A stretch of DNA of 64,000 nucleotides, taken from NCBI RefSeq assembly GCF_003265345.1, contig NZ_QFWW01000012.1, forward strand, positions 451 to 64,450, read 5' to 3'. The stretch's first letter is position 1; the number at the start of each line of letters is the position of its first letter. Below the pieces are notes generated by a model. That model was not told the DNA's origin. It made no database searches and worked only from the letters and a program-made list of their open reading frames with translations. The translations under genes and the position numbers were made by a program. Origin of the DNA: Lentzea terrae. GTDB taxonomy: Bacteria; Actinomycetota; Actinomycetes; Mycobacteriales; Pseudonocardiaceae. Shown one piece after another: positions 63,192-64,000 of the stretch.

Positions 63192-64000
63192 CGCTCCACT
63201 CCCAGGAAGTCGAAGGTGCTGTTCAGGATTTCCAGGGCCGGGCAGCCCATGTACACGTAGCCGTCGACATTTGCGTCTGACTTCTTGCCTGCCAGGAGTA
63301 CCCGTTCGGCTCCCGCTGCACGCAGGGCCTCTTCCGTCGGGACGGCCTGGTCGGCGTAGCTGGTGTCACTGCCGCAGATGATCGCGATGCGCGCTCCTGA
63401 GGCCTTGAACTTCTCGGCCACTTCTTCTGGCGTTTTGGTCGGGCCCGCGTTGGGGGTGGCGAAACCGCCGGCGTTGAAGAGGTTGGCGGCGAAGGTGGCT
63501 CGCGCGGTGTGGGCGGCCACCGGGCCGAGGGTGGCCAGGAAGACCTGCGGGCGTTCCGGCTGAGCGTCGGCCAGGTCGCGGAGTTCCTCGAAGGCCTGGG
63601 CGTACCGAACTCTCGGCAAACCACCGGTGGGCAGTTCAGGAGCAGGTTCGCGGACGACCGGCTTCTCGGTCAGGTTCGGGAACTCGCTGACACCCGTGAT
63701 CGGGTCGCTCCGATCCGCGAGCCGGGCCGAACGCGCAGCCCACGTCGCGGCGATCCGGTCCCGGACCAAGCCCTGCGCGGCGGAGAATCCACCCGCCCGC
63801 TCGATCTCCTGGAACCACGACCAGGCGTGTGCGGCCAGCTCGTCGGTCAGCTTCTCGACGTACCAGGACCCGGCCGCCGGATCGATCACCTCACCGAGGT
63901 GCGACTCCTCCAGCAGCAGGTTCTGCGTGTTGCGCGCGACCCGCCGGGCGAACTCGTCCGGCAGCCCGATCGCCGCGTCGAACGGCTGCACCGTCACGGC
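63188..64000 (-). CDS. mutA: methylmalonyl-CoA mutase small subunit (cut by window edge)
   Basis: The 5' end lies outside the window; the frame is open to 64000. The visible 270 residues match the small subunit: [37 protein letters not shown] and [19 protein letters not shown]. The cobalamin-ligand DxHxxG motif is replaced by [10 protein letters not shown], as expected for the non-catalytic subunit. First gene of the mutA-mutB-meaB operon. Confidence 0.93.
   Translation of the reverse strand, partial: AVTVQPFDAAIGLPDEFARRVARNTQNLLLEESHLGEVIDPAAGSWYVEKLTDELAAHAWSWFQEIERAGGFSAAQGLVRDRIAATWAARSARLADRSDPITGVSEFPNLTEKPVVREPAPELPTGGLPRVRYAQAFEELRDLADAQPERPQVFLATLGPVAAHTARATFAANLFNAGGFATPNAGPTKTPEEVAEKFKASGARIAIICGSDTSYADQAVPTEEALRAAGAERVLLAGKKSDANVDGYVYMGCPALEILNSTFDFLGVER

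Noticed and set aside
60339..63260. 973-codon plus-strand frame over meaB and mutB
   Set aside because: Antisense to two certain genes.

Overview
The window is about 70% GC. It uses GTG and TTG starts freely, couples many genes by 4-bp ATGA or GTGA overlaps, and carries acyl-CoA carboxylase, methylmalonyl-CoA mutase, type VII (ESX) substrate and EspG-type genes. This points to a filamentous actinobacterium. I infer Pseudonocardiales (Lentzea, Saccharothrix or Actinosynnema type) from family resemblance only. The backbone fadE25-purE-purK-(GtrA)-(PH protein)-birA-accD5-accE5-maf-accA3 and later lpdA/glpD matches, from memory, the order around Rv3274c to Rv3303c in Mycobacterium tuberculosis, with extra genes inserted.

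Layout. 1-3.6 kb: accessory genes next to an integration site. They are the end of a WD40 repeat protein, a small secreted protein, a KorSA-like GntR repressor with its palindromic operators, a zinc-finger-like protein and a membrane-anchored protein broken by a stop codon. 3.7-13.7 kb: an integrated actinomycete element of the pSAM2 (AICE) type. It is bounded by a 61-bp direct repeat from the 3' end of an acyl-CoA dehydrogenase gene. It carries int, xis, a frameshifted rep, an FtsK/TraSA-type DNA pump, three small conserved genes, a second KorSA-like GntR repressor with its own operators, a Nudix gene resembling the pSAM2 immunity factor, and a two-gene low-GC cargo: a PD-(D/E)XK nuclease-like protein plus an unrecognised partner.

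13.6-19.6 kb: fadE25, purK-purE, a YtrA-regulated ABC exporter and a degenerate GGDEF protein. 19.8-26.2 kb: a tnpB scrap, a membrane-tethered ECF sigma factor with a built-in zinc-binding anti-sigma-like motif, two tandem GtrA proteins, a two-component system and a HisN-type phosphatase. 26.2-29.7 kb: a polymorphic toxin operon (YbaB-like protein, WXG100 protein, toxin ending in a TNT NADase-like domain, small putative immunity protein). 29.8-45.8 kb: MaoC, GNAT, HMG-CoA lyase, PH protein, BirA, AccD5/AccE5, a DUF262-HNH protein inserted in this locus, MFS exporter, Maf, a dicarboxylate/amino-acid symporter, AccA3 and small genes. BirA would biotinylate AccA3, which works with AccD5/AccE5. 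45.9-48.2 kb: orphan ESX-type substrate genes with an EspG chaperone.

48.3-64 kb: a GGCT-like protein, LpdA-type quinone reductase, two class F sortases (the second without its catalytic His) flanking a secreted protein, the divergent glpFK/glpD glycerol genes, two M20 amidohydrolases, and meaB-mutB-mutA. The mut genes, with AccA3/AccD5/AccE5, would form the propionyl-CoA to succinyl-CoA route.

The best leads are the mobile element that targets the codons for the dehydrogenase active-site motif, its nuclease-plus-partner cargo, the TNT toxin/immunity operon with a changed active-site motif, the DUF262-HNH gene and the sortase pair. No rRNA, tRNA or CRISPR array was seen.
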